Below are positions 33,916 through 43,549 of a stretch of DNA of 64,000 nucleotides, in pieces. Origin of the DNA: Bacillota bacterium (lineage in GTDB: Bacteria > Bacillota > Sulfobacillia > JAJZYS01 > JAJYTV01). The position numbers and the translations under genes are program-made. The notes under the pieces are model-generated. The model was not told where the DNA came from, made no database searches, and saw only the letters and a program-made list of their open reading frames with translations. Positions within the stretch are counted from its first letter, which is position 1. Each line of letters begins with the position of its first letter. The DNA lies in contig JAJZAT010000007.1 of the NCBI GenBank assembly GCA_021799275.1, positions 35,949 to 99,948 on the forward strand. The letters run 5' to 3'.

Positions 33916-34646
33916 ACCCCGTTCGCCTTCGCCATCAGGAGCAAAAACGCAAGAGCGTCCCAGCCGGCATGTGCCACGATCGCCGGCCAGACGCTCTTTG
34001 ATCTTATGGTGCCGATCGCAAGCAAGACGCCGAGCGCGATATAGAACACGAACTGCAGCGGCTGCAGGCCCCACGCGACATGCGCCAGGGCGAAGCCCAC
34101 GCTCGAGAGCAGAACCGCGAGCCACGTGGCGCCGGGCCACATGCGCCGAAGCCCCGTCAGAAGATAGCCGCGGAAGGTCACCTCTTCCGCGAAGCCGGCC
34201 GAGACCGCGATCAGCGGTCCCTCCCACCAGCCGTGCAGATCCTGCGCCACGGCCAGCTGGCTGCGCACGTCACCCGTGTGCAGAAGAAGCCCGAACACGA
34301 TCGACGCGAGCAGGACGAACAGGAACAGCACCACGCCGTCCCCGAGGTAGCGGATGTGCGGGCGATCGAGTCCCGCGTCCCGCACGGTCATGCGCCGGTG
34401 CATGAAGAGCCAGGCGATGGCGAAGATGGCGAGCTCGCCGACGCTCGACGTGATCGCGACCTGGCGACCCGACTGGGCGAGTCCCGCGACCGACCGGATC
34501 TCCGCGAGCGAGGTCGGGAAGCCGACCAGCAGCATCAGGGCGATCGCCGCGACGATCTGGGCGCCCAGGTAGGAGCAGATCAGCATGAAGAGCAGGCGCC
34601 AGCCGCTGGGACGCAGGGCGATCCTCGGCTCGGTGACCTCCGTCAT
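33912..34646 (-). CDS. CPBP-family intramembrane metalloprotease
   Basis: This 244-residue membrane protein has about eight helices and the CPBP/CAAX-protease motifs: AEEVTFRGYL, ALAHVAWG and AHAGWDAL, which form the intramembrane metal site. Bacterial members act in processing peptides or membrane proteins, and some give bacteriocin self-protection. Its last codon overlaps the converging HxlR gene by four bases. The ribosome site is weak (AAGGCG). A -10-like TATGAT (34696-34691) lies within the palindrome GGTATCATACC. Confidence 0.9.
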   Translation of the reverse strand: MTEVTEPRIALRPSGWRLLFMLICSYLGAQIVAAIALMLLVGFPTSLAEIRSVAGLAQSGRQVAITSSVGELAIFAIAWLFMHRRMTVRDAGLDRPHIRYLGDGVVLFLFVLLASIVFGLLLHTGDVRSQLAVAQDLHGWWEGPLIAVSAGFAEEVTFRGYLLTGLRRMWPGATWLAVLLSSVGFALAHVAWGLQPLQFVFYIALGVLLAIGTIRSKSVWPAIVAHAGWDALAFLLLMAKANGV

Positions 34647-34725
34647 GATTCCGCGCCTTGCGCGAACCCTGTCGAAGTGTGCATGTCGGTATCATACCGC
34701 AGAGCTTCGGGCTCCGGGAGCACAG

Positions 34726-34756
34726 CGAGTCCGCCGCGCCAGGCGCGGCGGACTCG
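34726..34756 (-). terminator. Hairpin after the aconitase gene
   Basis: CGAGTCCGCCGCG pairs with CGCGGCGGACTCG around a short loop. There is no strong U-tract, so this is a likely but weak terminator. Confidence 0.6.
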
Positions 34757-34772
34757 GGCGTTCGTCGGTCGT

Positions 34773-37082
34773 TCAGGCGGACTGCGCGATCAGGTTGAGC
34801 GCGGAGCCTGCGTGGAACCACTCGATCTGCTCCTGGCTGAGGCTGTGCCGCAGCTCGGCCTCGTCGCGGCTGCCGTCCTCGTGGGTGAAGACGGCCTTCA
34901 CCGGGCGGCCGGGCGCGAGGTCCTTGAGCCCGACGATGCTCACCCGGTCGCCCTGGCGAACCAGGTCGTAGGCCTCCGGGTGCACGAACGTGAAGGGCAG
35001 GATGCCCTGCTTCTTCAGGTTGGACTCGTGGATGCGGGCGAAGCTGCGCGCGATCACCGCGGCCGCGCCAAGGTAGCGCGGCGACATGGCGGCGTGCTCG
35101 CGGGACGAACCCTCGCCGTAGTTCTCGTCCGCCACCACGACCCAGCGCAGGCCGTGCTTCTTGTAGTCGCGAGCGATGCTGCTGAGCGGCTCTTCCTTGC
35201 CGGTCAGCTGCGAGACGCCTGACCCGTTCTGGCCCGTGAAGGCGTTCAAGGCGCCGAGGAACATGTTGTCGCTGATGTGGTCGAGGTGGCCGCGGAATCT
35301 GAGCCACGGTCCGGCCGGCGAGATGTGGTCGGTGGTGCACTTGCCCTTGGCCTTGAAGAGCAGCGGCAGGTCGAGGAAGTCCTTGCCGTCCCAAGGAGCG
35401 AAGGGCTCCAGGAGCTGCAGGCGCTCGGACGCGGGATCCACGGCCAGGGAGACCCGGCTAGAGTCGTCGGCCGGGGCGACGAATCCCTTGCGCGAACGCA
35501 CGAAGCCTTCCTGCGGTACGTCCGGAGCCTGGGCCGGCGCCTCGAGGCGGAACGTCTCGCCGTTCGGCCCCTCCAGACTGTCGGTCAGGGGGTTGAAGTC
35601 CATCCGGCCGGCGAGGCCGTAGGCCACGACCACCTCTGGGCTGGCGATGAACGAGAACGTATTGGGGTTGCCGTCGTTGCGGGCCGGGAAGTTCCGGTTG
35701 TACGAGGTGATGATCGAGTTCCTGGGCTTCTCGCTGCCCGCCACCTTGCCTTCGCTGCCCTCGGCGTTCTCCACCTCGTCGCGCTGCCATTGCCCGATGC
35801 ACGGCCCGCAGGCGTTGGCGAGCACCTTGCCGCCGACCGCCGCGAACACGTCCAGCAGCCCGTCGCGCTCCACGGTGCGGCGCACCTGCTCGGAACCCGG
35901 GGTGACAAGGAACGGGATCGGCATCTTCATGCCGTGCGCGAGCGCCTGGCGCGCCACGTCGGCGGCTCGGGTGAGGTCCTCGTAGGACGAGTTGGTGCAG
36001 CTGCCGATCAGCGCGGCGGACAGGCGGCGCGGGAAGGCGCGGGCCTCCGCTTCCTGCTTGAGGGCGCCGGTCGGTCGGACGAGATCCGGCGTGTGCGGTC
36101 CCGTGACGTTGGGCTGCAAGGTCGTGAGGTCGATCTCCACGAGCTCGTCGAAGTACTTGGTCGGCTCGTCGAGGACCTCCGGGTCGGCCTGCAGGAGTTC
36201 CCTGTTCTGCTCGGCGAGCTGCGCGAGTTCCTCGCGGCCGGTCGCCCGCAGATAGGCGGCCATGCGGTCGTCGAACGGGAAGACGGAGGTCGTGGCACCG
36301 AGCTCCGCGCCCATGTTGGTGATCGTCGCCTTGCCGGTGCAGCTGATCGTGGCGGCTCCCTCGCCGAAGTACTCGACGATCTTGTTCGTGCCACCCTTGA
36401 CGGTCAGCTTGCCGAGTACCGCCAGGATGACGTCCTTCGGCGCGGTCCAGCCGTTCATGCGCCCCTTGAGGTGGACGCCGACCCGGCGCGGGTAGAGAAC
36501 TTCCCAGGGCAGGCCGGCCATGACGTCCACGGCGTCCGCGCCGCCGACGCCGCTGGCGAGCATGCCGAGGCCGCCCGCGTTTGGCGTGTGCGAGTCGGTG
36601 CCGATCATGAGGCCGCCCGGGAAGGCGTAGTTCTCGAGCACGACCTGATGGATGATGCCGGAGCCCGGTTCCCAGAAGCCGAGGCCGTAACGCTGCGCCG
36701 CCGAGCGCAGGAATTCGTAGACCTCGCGGTTCGAAACGACAGCCGCCTCCGTGTCGGGCTCGGCGCCCACGCGGGCGGTGATGAGATGGTCGCAATGGAC
36801 CGTCGTCGGTACGGCCGCCTGAGCGCGGCCGGCGTGGGCGAACTGCAGGAGCGCCATCTGCGCCGTCGCGTCCTGCATGGCGATGCGGTCCGGGCGCAGG
36901 GCGAGATAGCTCTTGCCAGGTTCAAGCTCCTGGCCGGCCGGGTCCGCAAGATGCCCGAGAAGCACTTTCTCCGCAAGGCTGAGCGGCCTGCCGCCCAGGC
37001 GGCGTCGCACCACGGCAAGGTTTTGTGCCGTGCGCTGGTAGACGCCGCGAACGAGTTCGGGTGTCGACTCGATCGTCGTCAT
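34773..37082 (-). CDS. acn: Aconitate hydratase (mitochondrial-type)
   Basis: This 769-residue enzyme starts at the ATG at 37080-37082 after AGGAGGG. It has the substrate-site segments VHCDHLI and GTDSHTPNAGGLGMLASG, the three [4Fe-4S] cysteines (IGSCTNSSYED; ACGPCIGQW) and the C-terminal swivel domain with YGEGSSREHAA. It interconverts citrate and isocitrate in the TCA cycle. Length and the GSCTNSSYED form fit the mitochondrial-type aconitase found in many bacteria. A possible promoter with a palindrome lies just upstream. Confidence 0.97.
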   Translation of the reverse strand: MTTIESTPELVRGVYQRTAQNLAVVRRRLGGRPLSLAEKVLLGHLADPAGQELEPGKSYLALRPDRIAMQDATAQMALLQFAHAGRAQAAVPTTVHCDHLITARVGAEPDTEAAVVSNREVYEFLRSAAQRYGLGFWEPGSGIIHQVVLENYAFPGGLMIGTDSHTPNAGGLGMLASGVGGADAVDVMAGLPWEVLYPRRVGVHLKGRMNGWTAPKDVILAVLGKLTVKGGTNKIVEYFGEGAATISCTGKATITNMGAELGATTSVFPFDDRMAAYLRATGREELAQLAEQNRELLQADPEVLDEPTKYFDELVEIDLTTLQPNVTGPHTPDLVRPTGALKQEAEARAFPRRLSAALIGSCTNSSYEDLTRAADVARQALAHGMKMPIPFLVTPGSEQVRRTVERDGLLDVFAAVGGKVLANACGPCIGQWQRDEVENAEGSEGKVAGSEKPRNSIITSYNRNFPARNDGNPNTFSFIASPEVVVAYGLAGRMDFNPLTDSLEGPNGETFRLEAPAQAPDVPQEGFVRSRKGFVAPADDSSRVSLAVDPASERLQLLEPFAPWDGKDFLDLPLLFKAKGKCTTDHISPAGPWLRFRGHLDHISDNMFLGALNAFTGQNGSGVSQLTGKEEPLSSIARDYKKHGLRWVVVADENYGEGSSREHAAMSPRYLGAAAVIARSFARIHESNLKKQGILPFTFVHPEAYDLVRQGDRVSIVGLKDLAPGRPVKAVFTHEDGSRDEAELRHSLSQEQIEWFHAGSALNLIAQSA

Positions 37083-37129
37083 TAGGAATCCCTCCTGAAA
37101 GAAGGCGTGCGTACTTCGCACCACGCACT

Positions 37130-37148
37130 ATTGTACATTCTTCAATGT
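37130..37148 (-). promoter_or_regulatory. Putative -10 and palindrome upstream of aconitase
   Basis: The minus-strand TACAAT (37135-37130) directly follows the perfect palindrome ACATT-CTTC-AATGT (37135-37148). No good -35 is visible, as expected if an activator or repressor binds there. Confidence 0.55.
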
Positions 37149-37280
37149 GCGATATCGCAGCGATGTCATGCGGAAACGCGATAGCCGCCCAAGGATTGTA
37201 TACGGTCGCCAGACCACCGTCGCCAGGATTCGCACCTGTGATCCGCGAAAGCACTTGCGCTGCACGGGAGGCATCCCATC

Positions 37281-38555
37281 TTGAACGACACGCAAGCGGG
37301 CGGGCGCGGCGGCAGGCGTCCAACGGACTGGCGTCTCATGACGGCCCTCTTCCTGTTCACCGGCCTCGCGGAATCGCTCGCATTCGGCCACTTTCAGGCG
37401 TTCACCCCACTCTACCTGCGCGAGCTCCACGTGCCGGCGGCCCAGATTCCGGCCTGGACCGGCTTCCTCGGCATGATCGGCTTCATTCTCGGCCTACCCC
37501 TGCTGCCGCTCTGGGGACCGCTGGCCGAACGCATCGGGCGCAAGCCGATCATCGTGCGGAGCGCCGTGATCGAGGCGTTCATGTTCGTGATCGCGAGCCG
37601 CGCCGGGTCACCGTACGCACTCGCCTTGGCCCGCTTCCTCTCTGGCTTCGTCCTCGGCAACACCGGCGTGATGCTGGCCCTGCAGGCGGAGGTGTCGCCA
37701 CCGAAGCGGGTTGGCCTGGCCATCGCGCTGGTGAGCTCGGGGCCGTCGGTCGCGATCGCCGCGGGACCTCTCCTCGGCGGAGTCATCGCGTCCGCCCTGG
37801 GGTTGCGCGCGCTCTTCCTGGTCGACGCAGGCCTGACGGCCCTGAGCGCCGTCCTATTGATGCTGCTTCTGCACGAACCACCGCGCGAGCGCAGCCAGGC
37901 CTCGACAGGCCGCCTCGCCGTGGGAGCTCTCCGCGACGTGCTGCAGATCGCGCCGGTGCGCAACCTCTTTCTCATCTACCTGCTGTTCTCGCTCGGGCTG
38001 AGCGCCGTCCAGCCCTTCCTGCCGCTCTGGATCCACGCGCTGCAGGGCCTGCCCGCACCAAGGCTGCTCGAGGGCTCGAGCGCCTACGTCGTCGGCCTCC
38101 TGCTCACCATCGGAGGCGTGGCCATGGCGCTCGGCACGCCACTTCTCGGCTGGCTCGGCGACCGGCTGGGCGTCCGCCGCGCGCTTCTTGCGAGTCTCTT
38201 CGTGAACGGCGTCGGCCTGATCGGCCAAGGTGCCATGGCGAGTCTTCCCGCGCTCGCCATCTGGCGCATCGTCCAGGGCTTCGGACAGGGCGGCGTCAGC
38301 GCCACGCTGATGACCACGCTGGCGCGCATAGCGCCTTCCGACCGCCGCGCCTCGCTGATGAACCTCGGACTCCTGCCGCAGCAGCTTTCCTGGTTCGTCG
38401 GGCCGCTCCTCGGCGCGGCCGGGACTGAGCTCCTCGGGCTGCAGCCGATGCTGATCGCTGCGGGCATCCTCGCTTTCCTCAGCTGGCCGCTCGGGCTTGG
38501 CTGGCTGCCCAGGTTGCCGCAGGCTAGGCAAGCGCCCGAGGGCGTCGAAATATAG
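37281..38555 (+). CDS. MFS transporter (multidrug-efflux type)
   Basis: This 424-residue protein starts at a TTG with GGGAGG upstream. It has about twelve helices, the MFS loop motif between helices 2 and 3 (GPLAERIGRKPII), a second one in the C-terminal half (GWLGDRLGVRRALL) and a motif-C-like GPSVAIAAGPLLGG typical of drug/H+ antiporters. The substrate is unknown. It diverges from aconitase with about 200 bases between. A bidirectional hairpin closes it. Confidence 0.92.
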   Translation: MNDTQAGGRGGRRPTDWRLMTALFLFTGLAESLAFGHFQAFTPLYLRELHVPAAQIPAWTGFLGMIGFILGLPLLPLWGPLAERIGRKPIIVRSAVIEAFMFVIASRAGSPYALALARFLSGFVLGNTGVMLALQAEVSPPKRVGLAIALVSSGPSVAIAAGPLLGGVIASALGLRALFLVDAGLTALSAVLLMLLLHEPPRERSQASTGRLAVGALRDVLQIAPVRNLFLIYLLFSLGLSAVQPFLPLWIHALQGLPAPRLLEGSSAYVVGLLLTIGGVAMALGTPLLGWLGDRLGVRRALLASLFVNGVGLIGQGAMASLPALAIWRIVQGFGQGGVSATLMTTLARIAPSDRRASLMNLGLLPQQLSWFVGPLLGAAGTELLGLQPMLIAAGILAFLSWPLGLGWLPRLPQARQAPEGVEI

Positions 38556-38586
38556 AGGGCCGGGCGCACAAGTCGCCCGGCCCTCT
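38554..38586. terminator. Bidirectional terminator
   Basis: AGAGGGCCGGGCG (38554-38566) pairs with CGCCCGGCCCTCT (38574-38586). It separates the MFS and UspA genes and overlaps the MFS stop codon. Confidence 0.82.
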
Positions 38587-38601
38587 TCGCACCCCACGCC
38601 T

Positions 38602-39012
38602 TCAGACGATAAGCAGAGGCACCGTGAGGTAGTGGGCAAGCTGCTGGCTCACCGACCCGAGCACCAGCTTGGCCAGGCTCGGCTTGCGGCGCTTGCCCAC
38701 GACCACGAGATCGTAGTTCTTGGCGACCTCGGTCAGGACCGAGTGCGGCACGCCCTCCCGGAAGATCTCGTTCGCGACCTCGCGGTCGCCCAGGGCCCGC
38801 CGCGTGGCCGTGAAGACCTCATGGGCATACTTCGCGGACTCATCGCGCCAGACCGGTTCGTTGTAGGCGATCGCCGCATCCGGGAAATACTCCGTCGGGT
38901 TGCGCAGCACCGTGATCAGCGTAATCTCCACATCCGTAGCGAAGTTGGCCGCAACAAAGCGAGCCGCCGCGAGGGCGCCGTCCGAGCCGTCGGTCGCAAG
39001 CAGGATGCGCAT
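38602..39012 (-). CDS. Universal stress protein (UspA family)
   Basis: This 136-residue protein starts at the ATG at 39010-39012 after GAGGAGG. It has the Usp alpha/beta fold: LLATDGSDGALAAARF at the N-terminus, YDLVVVGKRRKPSLAKLVLGSVSQQLAHYLTVPLLIV-type C-terminus with a G-x2-G-x9-G-S-like ATP-binding pattern partly changed (GKRRKPSLAKLVLGS). It may be of the ATP-binding type. It follows the adenine deaminase gene on the same strand after 87 bases. Confidence 0.93.
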   Translation of the reverse strand: MRILLATDGSDGALAAARFVAANFATDVEITLITVLRNPTEYFPDAAIAYNEPVWRDESAKYAHEVFTATRRALGDREVANEIFREGVPHSVLTEVAKNYDLVVVGKRRKPSLAKLVLGSVSQQLAHYLTVPLLIV

Positions 39013-39099
39013 AGTCCACGCCTCCTCACGCGAGGATTGCCAGATTTCGTCTCGATCGTAGCAGACACGGCGTGTTACGGACACGGTCCCATGACCGCC

Positions 39100-40845
39100 T
39101 CAGGCACCCGATCGGCGCAAAGCTGGCTCGATCACCTCGCCCGTCTTGGCATCGACCTCCCCGCGCGCCGTGAGCCGCGGCCCCGGCAGGAAGTCGCCCA
39201 CGAGGAAGTGCAGGCTGTAGGCCGGATCGGCAAAGCGGTAGCCGTGGGCCCTTGTGAAGCGCTCGAGCTCCCTCGAGCCCTCGACGGCGTCCTCGAACGA
39301 CCCGCCGCGCATAATGCCGAAGAGCGGCAGCGGCAGGTACCACGCCACCTGTCCCTCGGCGACGTGGAGGAAGCCGCCGTCCCGCTCCGAGATCTCGGCG
39401 AGGGCTTGCGCCATCGCTTCGGGGCTGCGGCCAAGCAGCAGCAGGTGGCCGTTCAGGAGGTACGACGTCGCGAAGCCCTCGAGATCGCGCATCAGGCCCG
39501 CCACCACGGCCCGGCTGATGAAGCGGCCGTCCCGGGCGACGAGCGCCGCGTGCAGGAGGTCCGGTCGCGACGAGAGGTCGTACGTGCCGTCGCGCTCCGG
39601 CAGGTCCAGGGTTTCCTTGCGGGTCAGCACACTGTCGAAGAACGAGATGGCCACGGTCGGTCCGGTGTAAGGAAGGACCAGATCCGACGCCGCGACGGGG
39701 CCTGGATGGTAGCGATGGGCATTCGCCCCCGCCGGCCACGGAATCTGCGGCAGCTCGACCGTGAGCGCTCCTGCCCTCGCCACCAGGTGACCTGCGGCGA
39801 ACACCAGGTCCGGATCGAAGCCGGCGAGGTCCGGGTAGACGAGCACGTCCGCGAGCCGGCCGGGCGCGAGACCGCCGATCTCGCCCTGCAGGCCCAGGTA
39901 CGTCGCCGGGTAGATGGTTGCGAGCTGCAGCGCCAGCAGGGGATCGACGCCGGTCGCCACGAGCTGTCGCAGCATGCCGTCGAGGTGCCCCTCCCGCGCG
40001 ATGTGCGCGGGGGAACTGCCGTCGGTCGTCAGCATGACCCTGCTGAGGTCGATTTGCTCCATCAGGAGGCCCTGCAGCGCCGGCAGGTCGGCACGCAGGG
40101 AACTGTGGCGCAGCATCGTGTAGAGCCCGAGGCGCAGCCGCGTGCGCGCCTCGTCGACCGTGATCGCCTCGTGGCATGAATCGATGCCCGCGAGCGAGAG
40201 GATGTTGAGGTCGCGGGGGCGCGCCCCGGACGTGTGCCCCTGCACGATCTTGCCGCGACTGCGGGCGAGGCTGAAGGCTTCGAGGATGTTCTCGGGGCCC
40301 TCCAGCACGCTGAGCCAGCGGTTGAGCTCTGCGATACCCAGCATGCCGGGAGTCTCGAGCGTCGAAGCGATCTCCGCCTGCGGCAGGATCGCCTCGCCCG
40401 GCCCCTGCGGTTCGGCGTCCGGCCCATAGAAGCCGACGCGCGCCAGCCAGTAGTAGTGGAGCGGCAGGTGGCTAGCCGCGGCCAGGGCCTCCCCAAGGCG
40501 CCGCCCGAACGCCGCCCGCAGCGGCAGGTCGTCACACGCTGCGGCCGTGACGCCGCGCGCAAGCAGAGCCTGGGCGTAGCTGCGGGGGTTATAAAGGATC
40601 CAGGGATGTCCGTGCGGTTCGATCAAGCCAGGTGCGAGGTATTTGCCGGCGACATCCACTTCTTCCGTGGCCGAGAGCCCCGCCGCGTCGCCGACGAACG
40701 CGATGCGGCCGCCCGCGATCACGAGGTCCGCCGGGTAGACCTCCCGCGAGTAGACATTGCACAGCTTCCCGCCGCGCAGGATGAGATCCGCCGCGCGCTC
40801 TCCCCGCGCCACCGCCATCAACGCCTTGCGCTCCGCTGCCTCCAA
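39100..40845 (-). CDS. Adenine deaminase-like amidohydrolase (YerA type)
   Basis: This 581-residue metal-dependent hydrolase has the adenine deaminase layout: RAADLILRGGKLCNVYS, the metal motif PGLIEPHGHPW, GHTSGARPRDLN, and TTDGSSPAHI before the C-terminal domain. The EPHxHP form, in place of D-x-H-x-H, is that of the YerA branch, whose adenine activity is doubtful. The start is a TTG with a distant GGAGGAG; an ATG at 40818 is the alternative. It probably deaminates a purine-like or related cyclic amidine. Confidence 0.88.
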   Translation of the reverse strand: MEAAERKALMAVARGERAADLILRGGKLCNVYSREVYPADLVIAGGRIAFVGDAAGLSATEEVDVAGKYLAPGLIEPHGHPWILYNPRSYAQALLARGVTAAACDDLPLRAAFGRRLGEALAAASHLPLHYYWLARVGFYGPDAEPQGPGEAILPQAEIASTLETPGMLGIAELNRWLSVLEGPENILEAFSLARSRGKIVQGHTSGARPRDLNILSLAGIDSCHEAITVDEARTRLRLGLYTMLRHSSLRADLPALQGLLMEQIDLSRVMLTTDGSSPAHIAREGHLDGMLRQLVATGVDPLLALQLATIYPATYLGLQGEIGGLAPGRLADVLVYPDLAGFDPDLVFAAGHLVARAGALTVELPQIPWPAGANAHRYHPGPVAASDLVLPYTGPTVAISFFDSVLTRKETLDLPERDGTYDLSSRPDLLHAALVARDGRFISRAVVAGLMRDLEGFATSYLLNGHLLLLGRSPEAMAQALAEISERDGGFLHVAEGQVAWYLPLPLFGIMRGGSFEDAVEGSRELERFTRAHGYRFADPAYSLHFLVGDFLPGPRLTARGEVDAKTGEVIEPALRRSGA

Positions 40846-41008
40846 TGGCTTGGTTCACGCTCCTCCGCTTTCGGTTCCGTGTCCAGGCGCGCCTCTGCTG
40901 TCGACCAGTTCTCGAAGCACCGCGCGATTCCCTGGCCGCGCCCCAGCCGCAGGACTGGCGGCGCACCGCCTTGAAGCTAGCATCGTCCAGCAAGGAGGCG
41001 CTCGCACC

Positions 41009-42283
41009 GTGCAGGATTGGCGCGAGATCTTCGTGGCACGCATCGAGGTGCCGCAGTCGGCCGAGGGAAGCTATCTCGAAGTGCCGTTCGAGTGTCCCGG
41101 CGGCGTGGCAGAACTCGAGATCGCGATCGACGTGCAAGGGCCCGAGGGTACGGTGATCGACTTCGGCGTGCTCGATCCCGATGGTGTGCGCGGCTGGAGC
41201 GGCGGGGCCAGGCGCGAGGCGGTCGTCGGCGCCGCACGCGCGACTCCGGGGTACCGCCCTGGCGCACCCCAGGTCGGGCGGTGGTCGGTGCTGCTGGGCG
41301 CCTACCACATCCCGGCGCCGGGATGCGCGGTCGTCGCGCGGGTCCGTTCGCTACCCGCCACGGGCAGGTGGCTACGCGGCGAGCTGCACGTGCACACCAG
41401 CCACAGCGACGGAGCCGACAGCCCCTGGCAGGTCGCCGACGCGATTGCGGGGCTCGGCCTCGATTTCGTCGCCCTGACGGACCACAACAACGCGACGGCC
41501 GCACGGGCGTTCCCGGTGCGGCCGGACGTATTCGCGATCCCCGGGCTTGAATGGACCACTCTCGAAGGGCATTGCAACCTCCTGGGCAGCGACCGCCCTC
41601 TGCGGGACTTCCGCGTGGCGAATCCCCGCGATGCGCTACGGGGCATCGAGGAGGCCAAGGCGCAAGGCGCCTTCGTCTCGGTGAGCCATCCCTTCGACGA
41701 CAGCTGCAAGGGTTGCGCCTGGGGCTGGGGTCTCGATCTGCCGATCGACGCCGTCGAGATCTGGAACGGCCCCTGGCGACCGTGCAACCAGACGGCGCTC
41801 GCATGGTGGCAGCAGGAGCTCGCGGGCGGTCGACGGCTCGCGGCGATTGGCGGCAGCGATCGTCACGCGCCGCATCCCTTTGTGCGCTACGGGATGCCGA
41901 CGAACTGGGTGCAGAGCGCTACGCCGACGCCCGAAGGCGTGCTCGCCGCCCTGCGCGCTGGCCATGTTGCCCTCAGCGTTGCACCGGAAGGCCCTCTCCT
42001 CGATCTGCGCTGCGGACCCTTCATGCAGGGAGACATCGTCCCCTGGGCCGACGGCAGGACACTGGATCTCACGGCGAAGGCCCGACCCGGCGATCGTCTG
42101 AGACTCTACAGCGAGCGGGGACTCGAGCAGGAGACGGTGCTCGAGAGCCCGGGCCTGGAACTCGTCTTTCCCCAAGCTGGACGCCGCTTCTGGCGGGCCG
42201 AACTCTGGCGCTGGTTCGAAGAGGTACGCTACGAACTGCCGGCGGCCATATCGAACCCGGTCTACTTCGCGGCCAAAGCCTGA
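41009..42283 (+). CDS. CehA/McbA-family PHP-domain metallohydrolase
   Basis: The GTG at 41009 follows AAGGAGG. The 424-residue protein has an N-terminal beta domain (residues 1-115) and a PHP domain with metal ligands in GELHVHTSHSDG, ALTDHNN, SVSHPFDD and GGSDRHAP. It ends in a small beta-sandwich. CehA-type enzymes hydrolyse phosphoesters or carbamates. The gene diverges from the adenine deaminase and its end overlaps the converging MFS gene by 22 bases. The substrate is not evident; the nearby alpha-mannosidase suggests glycan or phosphosugar work. Confidence 0.88.
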   Translation: MQDWREIFVARIEVPQSAEGSYLEVPFECPGGVAELEIAIDVQGPEGTVIDFGVLDPDGVRGWSGGARREAVVGAARATPGYRPGAPQVGRWSVLLGAYHIPAPGCAVVARVRSLPATGRWLRGELHVHTSHSDGADSPWQVADAIAGLGLDFVALTDHNNATAARAFPVRPDVFAIPGLEWTTLEGHCNLLGSDRPLRDFRVANPRDALRGIEEAKAQGAFVSVSHPFDDSCKGCAWGWGLDLPIDAVEIWNGPWRPCNQTALAWWQQELAGGRRLAAIGGSDRHAPHPFVRYGMPTNWVQSATPTPEGVLAALRAGHVALSVAPEGPLLDLRCGPFMQGDIVPWADGRTLDLTAKARPGDRLRLYSERGLEQETVLESPGLELVFPQAGRRFWRAELWRWFEEVRYELPAAISNPVYFAAKA

Positions 42284-43488
42284 GGCGACCGCGTGCCGAA
42301 GAGCAGCACGAGCGCCACGAGGCACGCCAGACCCGAGAGGTAGAACAGCGTCTGGTAACCCAGATGATCCATCGCGAGGCCGATCAGGGGCTGCGCTGCC
42401 ACGGTGGCGAGCCCGGTGGAGAGGATATAGAGACCGGTATACGCCCCCATCTTGGTCTTGGTGAGGTCCGTGACCCAAGGGTAGCCGTTGATGTTGACGA
42501 GAGCCCAACCGAGGCCGCCGACGAACGCGACGGCGCGCAGGAGAAGCAGGCTCGGCACGAACGGGATGGCGAGGAACACGATCCCGAGCACGAAGGCGCC
42601 GATCTGCAGCGTGAGGCGCCGTCCGATCTTGCCGGACAGGATGCCGCTCGGATACGCGCCAAGCAGGTAGGCGACGGCGAAGATGCCGATCGTGATCACG
42701 GCCGTGCCGGACGTCAGGTGCAGATGGTAGACGCCGTACGTGACGAAGAACGTGTCGACCGAACTTTCCCCCGCCGTCCAGAAGAAGATGGCCAGCAAGA
42801 GGTAGACACCGGTGCGATCGGCGTTCCGCCAGACCTCGACGGCGGCCCGCCAGAGGTGGACAAGACCGACCGACTCCGAGCGAGGGATGTCGGCCGGTTC
42901 ACGGATCCCCCAGCGCATGAGTGCCGGGATGACGAAGAACAGGAGGCCGACCACCAGGAAGGGCAGGTCGCGCGATACGCCGTAGAGGATCGGCCCGCCA
43001 AAGAACGCCAGCAAGGCGCCGACGCCTGCGAGTAGGTTGATGATGCCGTTCGCCTGGCTGCGCAGGGGGGCGGGCGTAACGTCCGGCATCAGGGCGATCG
43101 TGGGGGCGTAGAAGATGTTCGACGAAAAGGCGTAGACGATGTCGATCACCACCAGGAAGATGGCTCCGAACTGCCAGGGGAACATCAGGAACAAAAGGCC
43201 CGCGATCGGCATGCCGATCACGATGTACGGCATGCGCCGGCCAAGGCGCGTCCAGGTGCGATCGGAGCGGGCGGCGAAATAGAGATTCAGGATGAGGCCC
43301 GAGAGCGAGCGAAACGCCACGATCGCGCCGATGAGGGCGACGCTTGGCAGGTAATGGCGCAGGAACAGCGGCACGTACGCGTTGTAGAGCGCACTGGCGA
43401 TGGAGATCGAGAACATGCCGAATCCCAGGAGGAACGTGCGGCGGAAGTTGAGCCGTTCTTTGGGCAGCACCGCCGTCGCCTGACTCAA
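42262..43488 (-). CDS. MFS transporter (SLC45/GPH-like sugar transporter type)
   Basis: This membrane protein of about 408 residues has twelve helices. The pattern FGMFSISIASALYNAYVPLFL in helix 1, RSDRTWTRLGRRMPYI after helix 2 and GALLAFFGGPILYGV in the middle resembles the sugar-transporting SLC45/GPH-like MFS branch. The start is uncertain: a TTG at 43488 is chosen, a GTG at 43470 is possible, and neither has a strong ribosome site. It diverges from the alpha-mannosidase gene, so a role in taking up mannosides is a reasonable inference. Confidence 0.88.
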   Translation of the reverse strand: MSQATAVLPKERLNFRRTFLLGFGMFSISIASALYNAYVPLFLRHYLPSVALIGAIVAFRSLSGLILNLYFAARSDRTWTRLGRRMPYIVIGMPIAGLLFLMFPWQFGAIFLVVIDIVYAFSSNIFYAPTIALMPDVTPAPLRSQANGIINLLAGVGALLAFFGGPILYGVSRDLPFLVVGLLFFVIPALMRWGIREPADIPRSESVGLVHLWRAAVEVWRNADRTGVYLLLAIFFWTAGESSVDTFFVTYGVYHLHLTSGTAVITIGIFAVAYLLGAYPSGILSGKIGRRLTLQIGAFVLGIVFLAIPFVPSLLLLRAVAFVGGLGWALVNINGYPWVTDLTKTKMGAYTGLYILSTGLATVAAQPLIGLAMDHLGYQTLFYLSGLACLVALVLLFGTRSPQALAAK

Positions 43489-43549
43489 GACGCTGGGCTT
43501 GTCCCCACAGCCGAACCCCTCTTTCCAGAGATCTACCGGGAGGCTTGAG

